The notes under the pieces: generated by a model | The model's input: the letters and a program-made list of their open reading frames with translations, nothing else | What the model was told of the DNA's origin: nothing | Databases searched by the model: none | Assembly: GCF_900156505.1 (NCBI RefSeq) | Contig: NZ_FTPR01000001.1 | Coordinates: forward strand, 186,001-250,000 | Reading direction: 5' to 3' | From: Yoonia rosea | GTDB taxonomy: Bacteria > Pseudomonadota > Alphaproteobacteria > Rhodobacterales > Rhodobacteraceae | DNA: 64,000 bases | Position numbers and translations under genes: made by a program | Shown here: one piece after another, positions 1 through 10,100 of the stretch | Numbering within the stretch: position 1 is the stretch's first letter | Layout: every line of letters begins with the position of its first letter

Positions 1-759
1 AATGTGATTGTCTCGCCGCTGAATACACGTCTCAGCAATGACACCGGTGCGATCGTTTCGACGATTGAACACCTTATGGCGGCACTTGCCGGTTGCGGTG
101 TGCATAACGTGCTGATCGACATTGATGGACCAGAAGTGCCAATCCTTGACGGCAGCGCGGCCAGCTTTGTGCGCGGGATCGTGGCGGCGGGTCTGGTGCG
201 CTTGTCAGCACCATTAAAGGCGATTGAGATTCTACGTGACGTCGAAGTGAGTGATGGTGAGGCATGCGCAAAGCTGTCGCCCTCCACCACGCTGCAGATC
301 GATTTTGAAATTGCCTTTGCCGATGCCGCGATTGGCCGTCAACACAAGACATTGAATATGGCCAATGGGGCTTTTGTCCGCGAACTTTGCGATAGCCGGA
401 CATTCTGCCGCGCGGCTGATGTTGATGCCATGCGCGCAAATGGGCTTGCCTTGGGCGGCACCTACGAAAATGCGGTGGTTGTTGATGGCGACAAGGTACT
501 GACTCCCGGTGGTCTGCGCCACGCCGATGAGGCTGTGCGCCACAAGATGCTTGATGCCTTGGGCGATCTCTACACCGCGGGTGCGCCGATCCTTGGGCGC
601 TACACAGGTGCGCGTGCAGGTCATGCGATGACGAACAAGCTGTTGCATGCCTTGTTTGAGCAACCCGACGCATGGCGTTTTGTGACCTGTGATGTGCAGA
701 TCGCGGCCCGTTTGCCAGGCGTGGGCGTCAGTTTGGCTGATCTGGACGCAGTCGCCTAA
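1..759 (+). CDS. lpxC: UDP-3-O-acyl-N-acetylglucosamine deacetylase, 5' truncated by window edge
   Basis: LpxC is the zinc-dependent deacetylase that commits precursor to lipid A synthesis in the cytoplasm. The reading frame is open from base 1, so the N-terminal part lies outside the window and 252 codons remain. Visible family landmarks are STIEHLMAAL near the beginning (a histidine metal ligand), DGPEVPILDGSA, and the late HKMLD stretch (His and Asp metal ligands) followed by GHAMTNKLLHAL. It precedes bamD by about 140 bases, an order common in alphaproteobacteria. Identity is secure; the real start cannot be seen. Confidence 0.96.
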   Translation, partial: NVIVSPLNTRLSNDTGAIVSTIEHLMAALAGCGVHNVLIDIDGPEVPILDGSAASFVRGIVAAGLVRLSAPLKAIEILRDVEVSDGEACAKLSPSTTLQIDFEIAFADAAIGRQHKTLNMANGAFVRELCDSRTFCRAADVDAMRANGLALGGTYENAVVVDGDKVLTPGGLRHADEAVRHKMLDALGDLYTAGAPILGRYTGARAGHAMTNKLLHALFEQPDAWRFVTCDVQIAARLPGVGVSLADLDAVA

Positions 760-898
760 ATCCTACCCCGCACCGACAGTTGATCACCAGTGCTGTCAAA
801 AGGCATTTTGCACCCGATTTTTCTATGTTAGACCAAGGCGAAACGACGCGGGGCTACTCCGCAGGTCAAGCAGCCATTGTGTGAGTGAGGACGCGAAA

Positions 899-1747
899 AT
901 GTCAGTCAAGAAGGGCACCGCCAGCCGTTGGGTGTTTCGCGTTGGCGCCGCCGTCAGCTTGGCCGTTTTGGTGGCCTGTAGCACCGAAACAAGCGGTGAA
1001 CCGCTGGATAGCCTCAGCGCACAAGAGATTTTTGAACGCGGTGAGCGGCAGATCGAGAACGGCAATCCGGATAATGCAGCCTTTACATTTGGCGAAATTG
1101 AACGGCTTTACCCCTATTCGGAATTCGCAGAGCGTGCGCTGATCATGCAGGCCTTTGCCTATCATCGCGATGAAGACTACCCGAACAGCCGCGCCTCGGC
1201 GCAGCGCTATCTGGATTTCTATCCCGCCGAAGAAGATGCCGCCTATGCGGCCTATCTTTTGGCACTCTCATATTATGATCAGATTGATGAAGTCGGTCGC
1301 GATCAGGGTCTGACCTTTCAGGCCTTGCAGTCCCTGCGCCGCGTGATCGAGCAGTATCCAGACAGTGAGTACGCACGCACATCAGTGCTCAAGTTCGATC
1401 TTGCTTTCGATCACCTTGCCGCCAAAGAGATGGAGATCGGGCGTTTCTACCTCAAGCGTGGCCACTATGTTGCTGCCGCCAACCGGTTCCGTACGGTGGT
1501 TGAGGATTTCCAGACCACAACCCACACGCCTGAGGCGCTGCACCGTCTGGTGGAAAGCTACCTGTCTTTGGGCCTCGTCGAAGAGGCACAAACCGCTGGT
1601 GCGATTCTGGGCTATAACTACCAATCTAGCGAATGGTACGAATCCAGTTTTGCTTTGCTCACAGGCAGGGGTCTGGCTGCTGAGGCTGCGGGCGACAACT
1701 GGCTGGCCTCGATTTACCGGCAGGTGTTGCTTGGTGAGTGGTTGTAA
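899..1747 (+). CDS. bamD: Outer membrane assembly lipoprotein BamD
   Basis: BamD is the essential lipoprotein of the BAM complex that inserts beta-barrel proteins into the outer membrane. The chosen ATG gives a 282-residue protein with a basic N-terminus, a hydrophobic stretch and a lipobox LVAC ending at Cys27; the frame is open further upstream, but only this start yields a lipoprotein signal. The rest is helical TPR-like sequence typical of BamD (for example GERQIENGNPDNAAFTF followed by RYLDFYPAEEDA). Length fits the family. It sits between lpxC and recN. Confidence 0.95.
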   Translation: MSVKKGTASRWVFRVGAAVSLAVLVACSTETSGEPLDSLSAQEIFERGERQIENGNPDNAAFTFGEIERLYPYSEFAERALIMQAFAYHRDEDYPNSRASAQRYLDFYPAEEDAAYAAYLLALSYYDQIDEVGRDQGLTFQALQSLRRVIEQYPDSEYARTSVLKFDLAFDHLAAKEMEIGRFYLKRGHYVAAANRFRTVVEDFQTTTHTPEALHRLVESYLSLGLVEEAQTAGAILGYNYQSSEWYESSFALLTGRGLAAEAAGDNWLASIYRQVLLGEWL

Positions 1748-1752
1748 TCATC

Positions 1753-1768
1753 GCGGGGACATCCCCGC
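1753..1768. terminator. GC hairpin after bamD
   Basis: GCGGGGA and TCCCCGC form a short perfect inverted repeat directly between the bamD stop and the recN start. There is no T-run, so it may be an attenuating or mRNA-end structure and not a true intrinsic terminator. Confidence 0.35.
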
Positions 1769-1783
1769 CCTTTGGGCTCTGAC

Positions 1784-3436
1784 ATGCTCCGCGGATTAGA
1801 CATCAGGGACATGCTGATCATTGACCGGTTGGAACTTGCGTTTCAGCCGGGCTTGAACGTGCTGACTGGTGAAACCGGTGCGGGGAAATCCATCTTGCTT
1901 GATGCTTTGGGCTTTGTGTTGGGCTGGCGTGGCCGTGCCGAATTGGTCAGGCAGGGGGCAGACCAGGGCGAGGTGACAGCATGGTTTGATCTACCCGCAG
2001 GTCATGCGGCGCATGCCGTGCTGGAGCAGGCAGGGATTGCGGCAGAAGACGAGCTGATCTTGCGCCGGATCAACACACGTGACGGCCGCAAGACAGCATG
2101 GGTGAACGACCGCCGCGTGAGTGGCGAGGTCCTGCGCAATCTTTCCGAGACGTTGGTTGAATTGCACGGACAGCACGATGACCGCGGCTTGCTGAACCCG
2201 CGCGGTCACCGCCAGATGCTCGACAGTTACGCGGACCTTGGCGCTTTTCTGGACACAACGCGAGACAGCTGGCGCGCGCTTTCTGCTGCACTGCGCAGGC
2301 TGGAAGCCACAGAAGCAAAAATCGCCGAGGCGCGTGCGGAAGAGGATTTCCTGCGCCATGCTGTGGCAGAGCTGGATGCCTTGGCCCCAGAGGCCGGTGA
2401 GGAAGCAACGCTTGATGTCCAGCGCCGCCTGATGCAGGCCGCAGAAAAGATTCGCACCGATATTGCAAAGGCGGCCGAGGCGCTGGGACTGCAAGGCGCC
2501 GAAGGCCTGGTTGGTGATGCGTCGCGCTGGTTGCAAGGTGTGGCAGGCGATGCCGAGGGGCGGCTGGATGCGCCGCTTGAGGCGCTTGAGCGCGTTATGA
2601 TCGGATTGGATGAGGCGCAGCGGCAAGTATCGGATTGTCTGGACGCCTTGTCTTTCAACACCTCTGAATTGGAAGAGGTGGAGGAGCGCCTCTTTGCCAT
2701 CCGGGGTCTTGCGCGCAAGCATGGTGTTCTGCCTGATGACCTAAGTGATTTTGCAGATGAATTGCGCGGCCGTTTGGCGGTCTTGGATGATGGCGCGCGT
2801 GATCTTGCGGCGCAGAAGGCTGCGGTGAGCGCGGCAAGGGCGGCCTATGATGATGCGGCACAGACGCTACGCACCAAACGCCGGACAGCTGCCGAGAAGC
2901 TTGATGCCGCAATGGCCAAGGAGTTGGCACCGCTCAAGATGGAACGGGCGGTTTTCGCCACATTGATGACAGACGCAGAGCAACCCGGCCCCGATGGGAT
3001 CGACACAGTGGCCTTTACGGTTGCCACCAACCCCGGTGCGCCGGCCGGCCCGTTGAACAAGATTGCCTCGGGCGGTGAGCTGAGCCGTTTCCTTTTGGCC
3101 TTGAAGGTATGCCTGACACAGGACGCCAATGGGCTGACGATGATCTTTGATGAAATTGATCGCGGTGTGGGTGGTGCAACCGCTGATGCCGTCGGGCGAC
3201 GCTTGGCAGAGCTTGCGGCAGACGGGCAGGTGCTCGTGGTGACACACTCACCCCAGGTGGCCGCCCTTGGTGGGCATCACTGGCGTGTTGAAAAGCAACA
3301 GACCGCTGATATGACCCGCTCGACGGTTGTGCCTTTGGACGCAGATGCAAGGGTGGATGAAATTGCCAGAATGTTGTCAGGCGACAAGGTAACAGAGGCG
3401 GCAAAGGACGCTGCACGCGCGCTGATTAATACCTGA
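1784..3436 (+). CDS. recN: DNA repair protein RecN
   Basis: RecN is an SMC-like ATPase acting in recombinational repair of double-strand breaks. The 550-residue protein has a Walker A motif GETGAGKS near residue 32, a long helical coiled-coil centre, the ABC signature ASGGELSR, and a Walker B region MIFDEIDRGVGG followed by the switch THSPQVAA. The start at the ATG encoding MLRGLDIRDM matches the family N-terminus; a TTG four codons upstream is also in frame. It follows bamD by 36 bases and is probably cotranscribed with it. Confidence 0.97.
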   Translation: MLRGLDIRDMLIIDRLELAFQPGLNVLTGETGAGKSILLDALGFVLGWRGRAELVRQGADQGEVTAWFDLPAGHAAHAVLEQAGIAAEDELILRRINTRDGRKTAWVNDRRVSGEVLRNLSETLVELHGQHDDRGLLNPRGHRQMLDSYADLGAFLDTTRDSWRALSAALRRLEATEAKIAEARAEEDFLRHAVAELDALAPEAGEEATLDVQRRLMQAAEKIRTDIAKAAEALGLQGAEGLVGDASRWLQGVAGDAEGRLDAPLEALERVMIGLDEAQRQVSDCLDALSFNTSELEEVEERLFAIRGLARKHGVLPDDLSDFADELRGRLAVLDDGARDLAAQKAAVSAARAAYDDAAQTLRTKRRTAAEKLDAAMAKELAPLKMERAVFATLMTDAEQPGPDGIDTVAFTVATNPGAPAGPLNKIASGGELSRFLLALKVCLTQDANGLTMIFDEIDRGVGGATADAVGRRLAELAADGQVLVVTHSPQVAALGGHHWRVEKQQTADMTRSTVVPLDADARVDEIARMLSGDKVTEAAKDAARALINT

Positions 3437-3445
3437 AAATGAAAT

Positions 3446-3469
3446 GGGCGCCGCAATCAAGCGACGCCC
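3446..3469. terminator. Hairpin downstream of recN, possibly bidirectional
   Basis: GGGCG-C-CGC pairs with GCG-A-CGCCC around a six-base loop (AATCAA), with one internal mismatch. It begins ten bases after the recN stop. On the + strand no T-run follows; on the - strand the hairpin is followed by ATTTCATTTTC, which is more terminator-like and would suit a minus-strand transcript from the spacer. Confidence 0.45.
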
Positions 3470-3690
3470 TGAACATTCACCGGTTACCATTCCCACTCGT
3501 ACTTGCACGTCTCGGCCACTCACCTCCGCGACATACATTGTTCATTTTCCGAGGACCTAAATCGGCCCTCAAATACCAAAAAGTGCTTTGCGATAGTTCT
3601 GAGCAAGCACTCTCTCACTCACCACAGTCCGAGGCCGAAACACACCTCTTGACATAAAGTTACCATACTGACACGCCTGAGCAACCTATC
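3446..3690 (-). ncRNA. Possible structured small RNA in the recN-ClC spacer
   Basis: The 646-base gap between recN and the ClC gene holds no convincing coding sequence. Its left part is rich in potential structure: a nine-pair stem with one bulge (AGTGCTTTGC at 3582-3591 against GCAAGCACT at 3603-3611), a second stem-loop near 3552-3571, two copies of CACTCACC (3517 and 3616), and the terminator-like hairpin at 3446-3469, which has its T-rich side on the minus strand. A TATACT hexamer lies at 3700-3695 on the minus strand without a clear -35. No known RNA family is recognised; this is inference from structure only. Confidence 0.22.
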
Positions 3691-3699
3691 CCAAAGTAT

Positions 3700-4082
3700 A
3701 TCAGCATTGCTGACCTAACTATCGAGGGTTGCAAATCTTATCTGCTGTCGCAGACACTACTTCTTCTGCTTCATTGCCAACATTGCATCAAAATAACTGA
3801 ATATTTATACTTGGCTGCTAGGCTGTGAACATTTCATGCTGTATTTCAGGAAGATGTAAGAAATAGTATTTTGGATGAACAATTCATCCACAGGTAGATT
3901 TTGTGCGGCATGTCAGCGCAATCTAACCGCTTAATGTTTTTCGCAAGATAGCGTTCATCGCTGCAATCTTGCAGTGCCAAATCCGGCAATCACTGCGAAT
4001 CGCGCCTGAATTTCTGCTTGGAAGCCCTTAGTGCATGACTTAGACCTGCAGGGGCGGCCATGTCACAAGGGCTGCAAGTTGC
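3700..4082. other. AT-rich intergenic spacer, nothing recognised
   Basis: The stretch upstream of the ClC gene is clearly AT-richer than the flanking genes and has no plausible reading frame with a ribosome-binding site. It presumably contains the ClC promoter, but no convincing -35/-10 pair was identified. Confidence 0.5.
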
Positions 4083-5807
4083 ATGTCCGCCAAAGCCACC
4101 GGCAAGAGAGCAAACTTGATGGGGAAGTCAGCCAGAGCGTTGCTAGAGCAAGGGATTGCTGGTGTTGCGACGACTTGCAGAGATGCCGCAGTGGTCATGA
4201 AGACCCACGGTCCCAACCAAATCCAGTTCTGGTTTATCGCACTCGCGATCGGAATTGCCGCAGGGTTTGCTGCTGTGCTGTTCCGGCTTGGAATCTATGC
4301 AATTCAAACCACCGCCTATGGGACCGATGACGTCTTGACGCTGCATTCGTTTGCCGCGGGGCTGGCATGGTATCAGGTCCTGCTTATTCCCATCTGCGGC
4401 GGCTTGATCGTTGGTCTGATCCTTGATCGTTTCACAGATGATGGCCGCGTCCGTTCGGTGGCTGATGTGATCGAGGGTGCCGCCTTGTCGGAAGGCCGCG
4501 TCGAAGTACGGCGGGGCCTTGCTTCTGCAGCGGCTTCCATGATTACCCTCTCAACGGGCGGCTCGTCCGGCCGAGAAGGTCCGGTGGTCCACCTTGCCGC
4601 GGTTATTTCGACAGCCGTGTGTCGCTGGATCAACGCCAACGGCATCACGGGGCGCGATCTTTTGGGCTGCGCTGTTGCGGCCGCAGTTTCGGCCAGCTTT
4701 AACGCGCCCATTGCAGGGGCGCTCTTTGCGCTGGAAGTTGTCTTGCGGCACTTTGCTGTGCATGCTTTCGCCCCCATTGTGATTGCCTCTGCCGCAGGGA
4801 CCGTCATCAACCGTCTGACTTTCGGAGATGTGACGGAATTTACGCTCTCGGGCCAGAACGCGCTGGCGTTTTATGTCGAACTGCCTGCCTTTCTGATTCT
4901 CGGGCTGGTCTGCGGGTTTGTTGCAGTGGCATTGATCAAGGCGATTTTCTGGGCCGAAGATCTTGGCACTTACCTGCAAAAGGAAACCGGCGTTCCCCGC
5001 TACCTGCGGCCCGCGATTGCGGGCGCACTTTTGGGCGGGCTTGCCATCTGGTGGCCGCACATCATTGGTGTTGGTTATGAGACGACCTCTTTGGCGCTGA
5101 CAGGCGAGTTGTTGTGGCATGAAGCAATCGTCTTTGCTGTGCTCAAGGTCGTAGCCGTGGCGATCACAATGGGGGGGCGCATGGGGGGCGGGGTGTTTTC
5201 ACCCTCACTCATGGTGGGCGCGCTGACCGGCCTTGCATTTGGTATTATCGCAACGGCGATCTTTCCCAATGTGTCTGGCAGCGGCACGCTCTATGCGCTT
5301 GCGGGTATGGGGGCCGTCGCCGCCGCTGTTCTCGGTGCGCCAATATCGACCACGTTGATCGTGTTCGAGCTGACAGGTGACTGGCAGACAGGTCTGGCTG
5401 TGATGGTCGCTGTCTCGCTCTCTTCGGCACTATCGTCGCGTTTGATCGACCGCTCTTTCTTTCTCACACAGCTTGAACGGCGCAACGTGCATCTGGCGGC
5501 AGGGCCGCAGGCCTATTTGCTCGCGACTTTCAAAGTGTCCTCAATCATGCGTGAAATGGATGCCACGAATGCGGCGGAAGAGGACGCTTGCTGGGATATG
5601 ATCCGCGATGGCGTCTATATTGATGGGAACGCGACGCTGGAACAGGCCATGCCCATGTTTGACGGCGGTGGGCACCGTTTTATCCCTGTGGTCACTTTGG
5701 GGGGCGAAGATGCCCCACCAGAGCTTTGGGGGGGTCTGTTCCATGTCGATGCTCTGCGCGCGATGAACCGTGCTTTGTCAGAGACAGCCGCCGAAGAACA
5801 CTCCTAG
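4083..5807 (+). CDS. ClC-family chloride channel or H+/Cl- exchanger
   Basis: This 574-residue polytopic inner-membrane protein carries the ClC signatures: GSSGREGP around residue 160 (the glutamate is the gating/proton residue of the family) and GGVFSP near residue 370, with about ten hydrophobic helices. The C-terminal 110 residues (from VSSIMREM) resemble a degenerate CBS-type cytosolic domain. The first ATG is preceded by AAGGGCTGCAAG; later in-frame ATGs also exist, so the N-terminus is uncertain by up to about 40 residues. Its TAG stop shares a CTAG with the stop of the convergent DUF427 gene. Confidence 0.92.
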   Translation: MSAKATGKRANLMGKSARALLEQGIAGVATTCRDAAVVMKTHGPNQIQFWFIALAIGIAAGFAAVLFRLGIYAIQTTAYGTDDVLTLHSFAAGLAWYQVLLIPICGGLIVGLILDRFTDDGRVRSVADVIEGAALSEGRVEVRRGLASAAASMITLSTGGSSGREGPVVHLAAVISTAVCRWINANGITGRDLLGCAVAAAVSASFNAPIAGALFALEVVLRHFAVHAFAPIVIASAAGTVINRLTFGDVTEFTLSGQNALAFYVELPAFLILGLVCGFVAVALIKAIFWAEDLGTYLQKETGVPRYLRPAIAGALLGGLAIWWPHIIGVGYETTSLALTGELLWHEAIVFAVLKVVAVAITMGGRMGGGVFSPSLMVGALTGLAFGIIATAIFPNVSGSGTLYALAGMGAVAAAVLGAPISTTLIVFELTGDWQTGLAVMVAVSLSSALSSRLIDRSFFLTQLERRNVHLAAGPQAYLLATFKVSSIMREMDATNAAEEDACWDMIRDGVYIDGNATLEQAMPMFDGGGHRFIPVVTLGGEDAPPELWGGLFHVDALRAMNRALSETAAEEHS

Positions 5808-6145
5808 ACCTGCTCGACTGCCACTTTGTCGGTATAGAAGGCCAGATGCTCTTTGATCTGGGCGACGGAATCTTTTGGATTTTCATACGACCACGCCGCA
5901 TTGGCGATTGGCCCGCTTTTCGCTTCTATCGTAAAGAAGCTGGCTTCACCCTTGTAGGGACAGGTCGAGTTCAGGTCTGTGCGCTCAAGAAATGCCATCG
6001 CAAGATCAGCGCGGGGGAAATAGATTACAGGCGGGTAATCCCCTTCGACAAGTTCAAGCGCATTGGTGCTTTCGCCAATTACAGCACCCGCTGCGCGCAC
6101 GACCCAAGTCCCCGTCGCGGGACGAATTTTGATATGATCAGCCAT
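5804..6145 (-). CDS. DUF427 domain protein
   Basis: A 113-residue protein with the DUF427 pattern: KIRPATGTWVVRAAG near the N-terminus, YFPRADLAM, TYPYKG-like CPYKGEASFF and AAWSYENP. The family is a small beta-rich fold of unknown biochemical role, found widely in proteobacteria and actinobacteria. It is convergent with the ClC gene, overlapping by four bases at the stop codons, and is followed upstream by the aminopeptidase gene on the same strand. Confidence 0.9.
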   Translation of the reverse strand: MADHIKIRPATGTWVVRAAGAVIGESTNALELVEGDYPPVIYFPRADLAMAFLERTDLNSTCPYKGEASFFTIEAKSGPIANAAWSYENPKDSVAQIKEHLAFYTDKVAVEQV

Positions 6146-6220
6146 GGTCGCTTCCTTTTCATTAGACGACCTGCCACGGGAACACCCAAGCAGGTTCAGT
6201 ATGCCTAGCAGTACGCTATC

Positions 6221-8005
6221 TCAGAGTGGCGCGCAGGCTTTTGCCAGCCAATCCTGGGTTTGTGTATCCAGTCGCGGCGCCAGAAGCGCAAATGTATCGC
6301 TATGATAACGATCAATCCAGTCCCGTTCTGCATGTGTCAGTAGGTCGGCGTCAATCAGACGCCTGTCGAACGGAACATAGGTCAGCGTTTCAAAAGACAA
6401 CATCTCGCGCGCGTCAGCACCGCTCAGGGCAGGGGCATCGACTGTGACGATCAGGTTTTCAATGCGGATCCCGAATGCGCCTTCACGATAATAACCCGGT
6501 TCATTGGACAGGATCATACCCGCCTTGAGCGCCACCTCAGACCGCCGCGAAATCCCCTGCGGGCCTTCGTGTACGCTCAGATAGCTGCCAACACCGTGGC
6601 CGGTGCCGTGGTCATAATCCATGCCCGCCATCCACAGTGGTGCGCGCGCCAGCGCATCAAGATGCTGCCCGCCTACGCCTTGGGGAAAGCGAATCCGGCT
6701 GATTGCGATCATGCCTTGCAGCACGCGGGTATAGCAGGCGCGTTGTTCTTCCGTCGGTGTGCCAATCGCGATTGTGCGCGTGATATCGGTTGTGCCGTCG
6801 ATATACTGGCCACCACTGTCTACCAGCAAAAGCTCACCGATCTGGACAGGCCGGTTCGTCTTCTCGCTGACGCGGTAGTGGACAATCGCCCCGTTCGGGC
6901 CAGACCCGCAGATCGTCTCGAAACTGATGTCGCGGAGTGCATTGGTCTGCGTGCGGAACCCTTCCAGCGCTTTGACCACATCAATCTCTGTCAGAGCGCC
7001 TTTCGGCGCCTCTGTATCGAGCCACGAAAGAAATTGCACCATCGCCACCGCGTCACGCGCGTGGGCGGCCTTTGAACCTGCAATCTCGGTCGGGTTCTTG
7101 CAGGCCTTTGGCAGGATGCAAGGGTCTTGGCCCTGCACGACGTCACAGCCTGCCTCTTTGAGGGTGGACGCTACGATGTCAGGGCAGGTCCGCGTGTCGA
7201 TCAGGACTTTGCCTTGAAGGCTGGTCAGTGCCGGTATGAAATCACCAAAGTCATGCACCGTCACATCCGGACCCAGATGGTCTGCAATCTCGGCGGTCTT
7301 GCCTGCACCGGCAAAAAGATCAACGCGGCCGCTTTGGTGAAGGATCGCAAAGGCCTGTGGCACGGGATTGCGGGCAATATCCGTGCCGCGGATGTTCAAA
7401 AGCCACGCGATGCTGTCGGGCAGTGTCAGCACCGCCGCAGTCTCTTTCAGTGCAGCCGAAAGGCGCGCGCGTTTTGCGTCATGGGCCTCACCCGCATGTT
7501 CCAGCGCGTGGGCTGTGAAAGGGGCTGATGGGGCGGCAGGTTGATCCGCCCAGATCGCATCGACCAGATTATCCGTGGTCACCAGTTCAAAACCGGAAAG
7601 CTTTTCCCGCAACCCCGCAATCTCGGAGACCGTGTGTAGCCATGGATCATAGGCCAGCTTTCCACCGTTCGGCCTTTGCGCGGGCAACCAGTCCGCCAAT
7701 TGCGTCTCAGGCCAATGGACAGGGGTGAAATCATCCGCGACCTGCGCACGGACCTGCACGCGGTAACGTCCGTCGATGAACACACCTGCCACGTCAGAGA
7801 GCACAGCACAAAACCCTGCCGATCCGGAAAAGCCTGTCAGCCACTCCAGACGCGCATCACGCGGGGCGACATATTCGCCCTGATGGGCATCGGCACGAGG
7901 GACGAGAAACACATCAACACCCCGTTGCGCCATCAAGGCGCGCAGAGATGCCAGCCGTGGTGGGCCTTGTTCAGGTGAAGATGACGCTTCAAAACTTTGA
8001 AACAT
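6221..8005 (-). CDS. Aminopeptidase P family protein (M24, Xaa-Pro)
   Basis: A 594-residue cytoplasmic metallopeptidase expected to release N-terminal residues linked to proline. Two creatinase-type N-terminal domains precede the M24 catalytic domain, which shows the dinuclear metal ligands in order: the aspartates in LLVDSGGQYIDGTTD, the histidine in GTGHGVG, and the glutamates in NEPGYYREG and IENL. Length matches the eukaryote-like long aminopeptidase P group. It lies upstream of the DUF427 gene and downstream of cobT, all on the minus strand. Confidence 0.94.
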   Translation of the reverse strand: MFQSFEASSSPEQGPPRLASLRALMAQRGVDVFLVPRADAHQGEYVAPRDARLEWLTGFSGSAGFCAVLSDVAGVFIDGRYRVQVRAQVADDFTPVHWPETQLADWLPAQRPNGGKLAYDPWLHTVSEIAGLREKLSGFELVTTDNLVDAIWADQPAAPSAPFTAHALEHAGEAHDAKRARLSAALKETAAVLTLPDSIAWLLNIRGTDIARNPVPQAFAILHQSGRVDLFAGAGKTAEIADHLGPDVTVHDFGDFIPALTSLQGKVLIDTRTCPDIVASTLKEAGCDVVQGQDPCILPKACKNPTEIAGSKAAHARDAVAMVQFLSWLDTEAPKGALTEIDVVKALEGFRTQTNALRDISFETICGSGPNGAIVHYRVSEKTNRPVQIGELLLVDSGGQYIDGTTDITRTIAIGTPTEEQRACYTRVLQGMIAISRIRFPQGVGGQHLDALARAPLWMAGMDYDHGTGHGVGSYLSVHEGPQGISRRSEVALKAGMILSNEPGYYREGAFGIRIENLIVTVDAPALSGADAREMLSFETLTYVPFDRRLIDADLLTHAERDWIDRYHSDTFALLAPRLDTQTQDWLAKACAPL

Positions 8006-8072
8006 TTCAAAAATCCCACTTTTCTTTGTGTTTGTGCTCTGCGCTGGGGGCCTAAGACGTTCCGATCACACC

Positions 8073-9950
8073 CTAGCTGGCCCGACGCATCCCCATGACG
8101 CGGGCGCGTTTGCGCGGATCGCTGTCAAAGAGGCTTGCCAGCTGTTCGGTCATCGCCCCGGCCAGTTGTTCGACATCGGTGATCGTCACCGCACGTTCGT
8201 AATAGCGGGTCACGTCATGGCCGATCCCCACCGCGACAAGTTCGACCGCTTTGCGTTTCTCGACCATCGCGATGACGTCGCGCAGGTGTTTTTCAAGATA
8301 ATTGGCGGGGTTCACAGACAGGGTTGAATCGTCAACCGGCGCGCCATCTGAAATCACCATCAGGATTTTCCGCTGCTCTTGGCGGCCCGCGATACGGCGG
8401 TGCGCCCATTCCAGCGCCTCTCCGTCGATATTCTCTTTCAGCAGGCCCTCTTTCATCATCAGCCCAAGGTTGGGCCGTGTTCTGCGCCAAGGTGCATCTG
8501 CGGATTTATAGACGATATGGCGCAGGTCGTTCAGACGGCCTGGGGTGGCGACGCGCCCGTCGCCCAACCATTTTTCGCGGCTCTGTCCGCCTTTCCATGC
8601 TTTGGTGGTAAAGCCCAGGATCTCGACCTTCACGTCGCAGCGTTCCAAGGTGCGTGCCATCACATCAGCGCAGATCGCCGCGATCGAAATCGGACGCCCG
8701 CGCATGGACCCCGAGTTATCCAGCAAAAGGGTCACGACAGTGTCACGGAAATCGGTGTCTTTCTCGACCTTGAAGGACAATGGCGTCGTCGGTGATGCCA
8801 CGACACGGGCAAGGCGGCCTGCGTCCAGAATACCCTCTTCGCGGTCGAATTCCCAAGACCGGTTCTGCTGGGCCTGCAGGCGGCGTTGCAGCTTATTGGC
8901 CAAACGTGACACGGCACCTTTCAGCGGCTCAAGCTGCTGGTCAAGATACGCGCGCAGGCGTTCCAGCTCGACCGGTTCGGCCAAGTCCTCGGCGGCGATT
9001 TCCTCGTCAAACTCGGTTGTGAATACGCGGTAGTCAGGATCGGCATCGGACACAGGCTGTGGGGCAGGCGGTTCCAGCGGGGCCTCGCCCTCGGGCATCT
9101 CGGCCTCTTCGCCCATTTCGGCGTCGGCCTGATCATCCATGCTGACCTGCGCCTGACTTGCGTCCTGGCTGTCTTCTTGGCTCTGCTCGGGCGTGCCTTC
9201 GGCCTCTTCGCCTTCGCTGTCATCCTCGCCGGTGCTATCGGGTTCGTCCTGATCGTCGCTGCCATCTTCGGCTTCATCGTCCTGATCATCATCGAGGCTG
9301 TCAGGATCATCCCCCAACTGATCGCCATAGCCCATATCGCTGATCAGCTGGCGGGCAAATTTCGCGAATGCCTGCTGGTCATTCAGGGTCTCTTGGAGGT
9401 CTTCCAGTGTGTCGCCGCAGTGATCCTCGATAAACCCCTGCCAGAGCTCCATGACATTCTGCGCACCTTTAGGCAGGTCACGTCCCGTAGCAAGGTGGCG
9501 GATCAGATAACCGGCCGCGACCGCCAAAGGTGCGTCAGAGGCTTGGGTGATCTGCTCATAGCCCTTGCGCATCGCCTCATTGCCGATCTTGGCGTCAATA
9601 TTGCCTGCGGTGCCCGGCATATGCTGCGCACCGACGGCTTCGATGCGGGCCGTCTCCATCGCCTCATAGAGGTCTTGCGCCATCTGGCCCTGCGGCATGT
9701 AGCGTGCCGAAACCTTGGGGTCGTGGAATTTGTGCCGCAACGCATAGGCATCGGCGGTGCCGCGCGCCAAAAGCACCTCGTCCCGTGTCATGCGGCGCGA
9801 GACCTGCGGCAGGCGGATCGTGTCTGCTGTCTGGCCTGCGGGATCAACCGAATAGGTGACGGCCAGGTCAGGATCATCCGCCATGACTTTCGTCGCTTCG
9901 GCGAGCGCTTTCTTGAACGGGTCAGCAGGATTGTCAGATGGCTTTTGCAT
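8073..9950 (-). CDS. cobT: Aerobic cobaltochelatase subunit CobT
   Basis: CobT works with CobS (AAA+ ATPase) and CobN to insert cobalt into hydrogenobyrinate a,c-diamide in oxygen-dependent cobalamin synthesis. The 625-residue protein has the CobT N-terminal region, a very acidic Asp/Glu-rich linker around residues 210-300, and a C-terminal von Willebrand A domain with the MIDAS motif DNSGSMRG. cobS is on the same strand about 1.7 kb upstream, separated by three small genes, one of them on the opposite strand. No cobN is in the window. Confidence 0.97.
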   Translation of the reverse strand: MQKPSDNPADPFKKALAEATKVMADDPDLAVTYSVDPAGQTADTIRLPQVSRRMTRDEVLLARGTADAYALRHKFHDPKVSARYMPQGQMAQDLYEAMETARIEAVGAQHMPGTAGNIDAKIGNEAMRKGYEQITQASDAPLAVAAGYLIRHLATGRDLPKGAQNVMELWQGFIEDHCGDTLEDLQETLNDQQAFAKFARQLISDMGYGDQLGDDPDSLDDDQDDEAEDGSDDQDEPDSTGEDDSEGEEAEGTPEQSQEDSQDASQAQVSMDDQADAEMGEEAEMPEGEAPLEPPAPQPVSDADPDYRVFTTEFDEEIAAEDLAEPVELERLRAYLDQQLEPLKGAVSRLANKLQRRLQAQQNRSWEFDREEGILDAGRLARVVASPTTPLSFKVEKDTDFRDTVVTLLLDNSGSMRGRPISIAAICADVMARTLERCDVKVEILGFTTKAWKGGQSREKWLGDGRVATPGRLNDLRHIVYKSADAPWRRTRPNLGLMMKEGLLKENIDGEALEWAHRRIAGRQEQRKILMVISDGAPVDDSTLSVNPANYLEKHLRDVIAMVEKRKAVELVAVGIGHDVTRYYERAVTITDVEQLAGAMTEQLASLFDSDPRKRARVMGMRRAS

Positions 9951-10100
9951 AGCACCGATAAACCACCGGATGCCCGCAGGAGCAAGAGGGACGGCACATC
10001 TATCCTATTTTTGCACAGGGGCTGTGTCGTGGTGTGCCTATGCGGAACAGGGGGCGCCGCCTAAATCAAAATCACAACAATTCACCGTTTGGAGATTACC

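Noticed and set aside
3439..3657. 72-codon frame after recN
   Set aside because: No ribosome-binding site, no family resemblance, and composition unlike neighbouring genes; it lies across the hairpins of the possible RNA.
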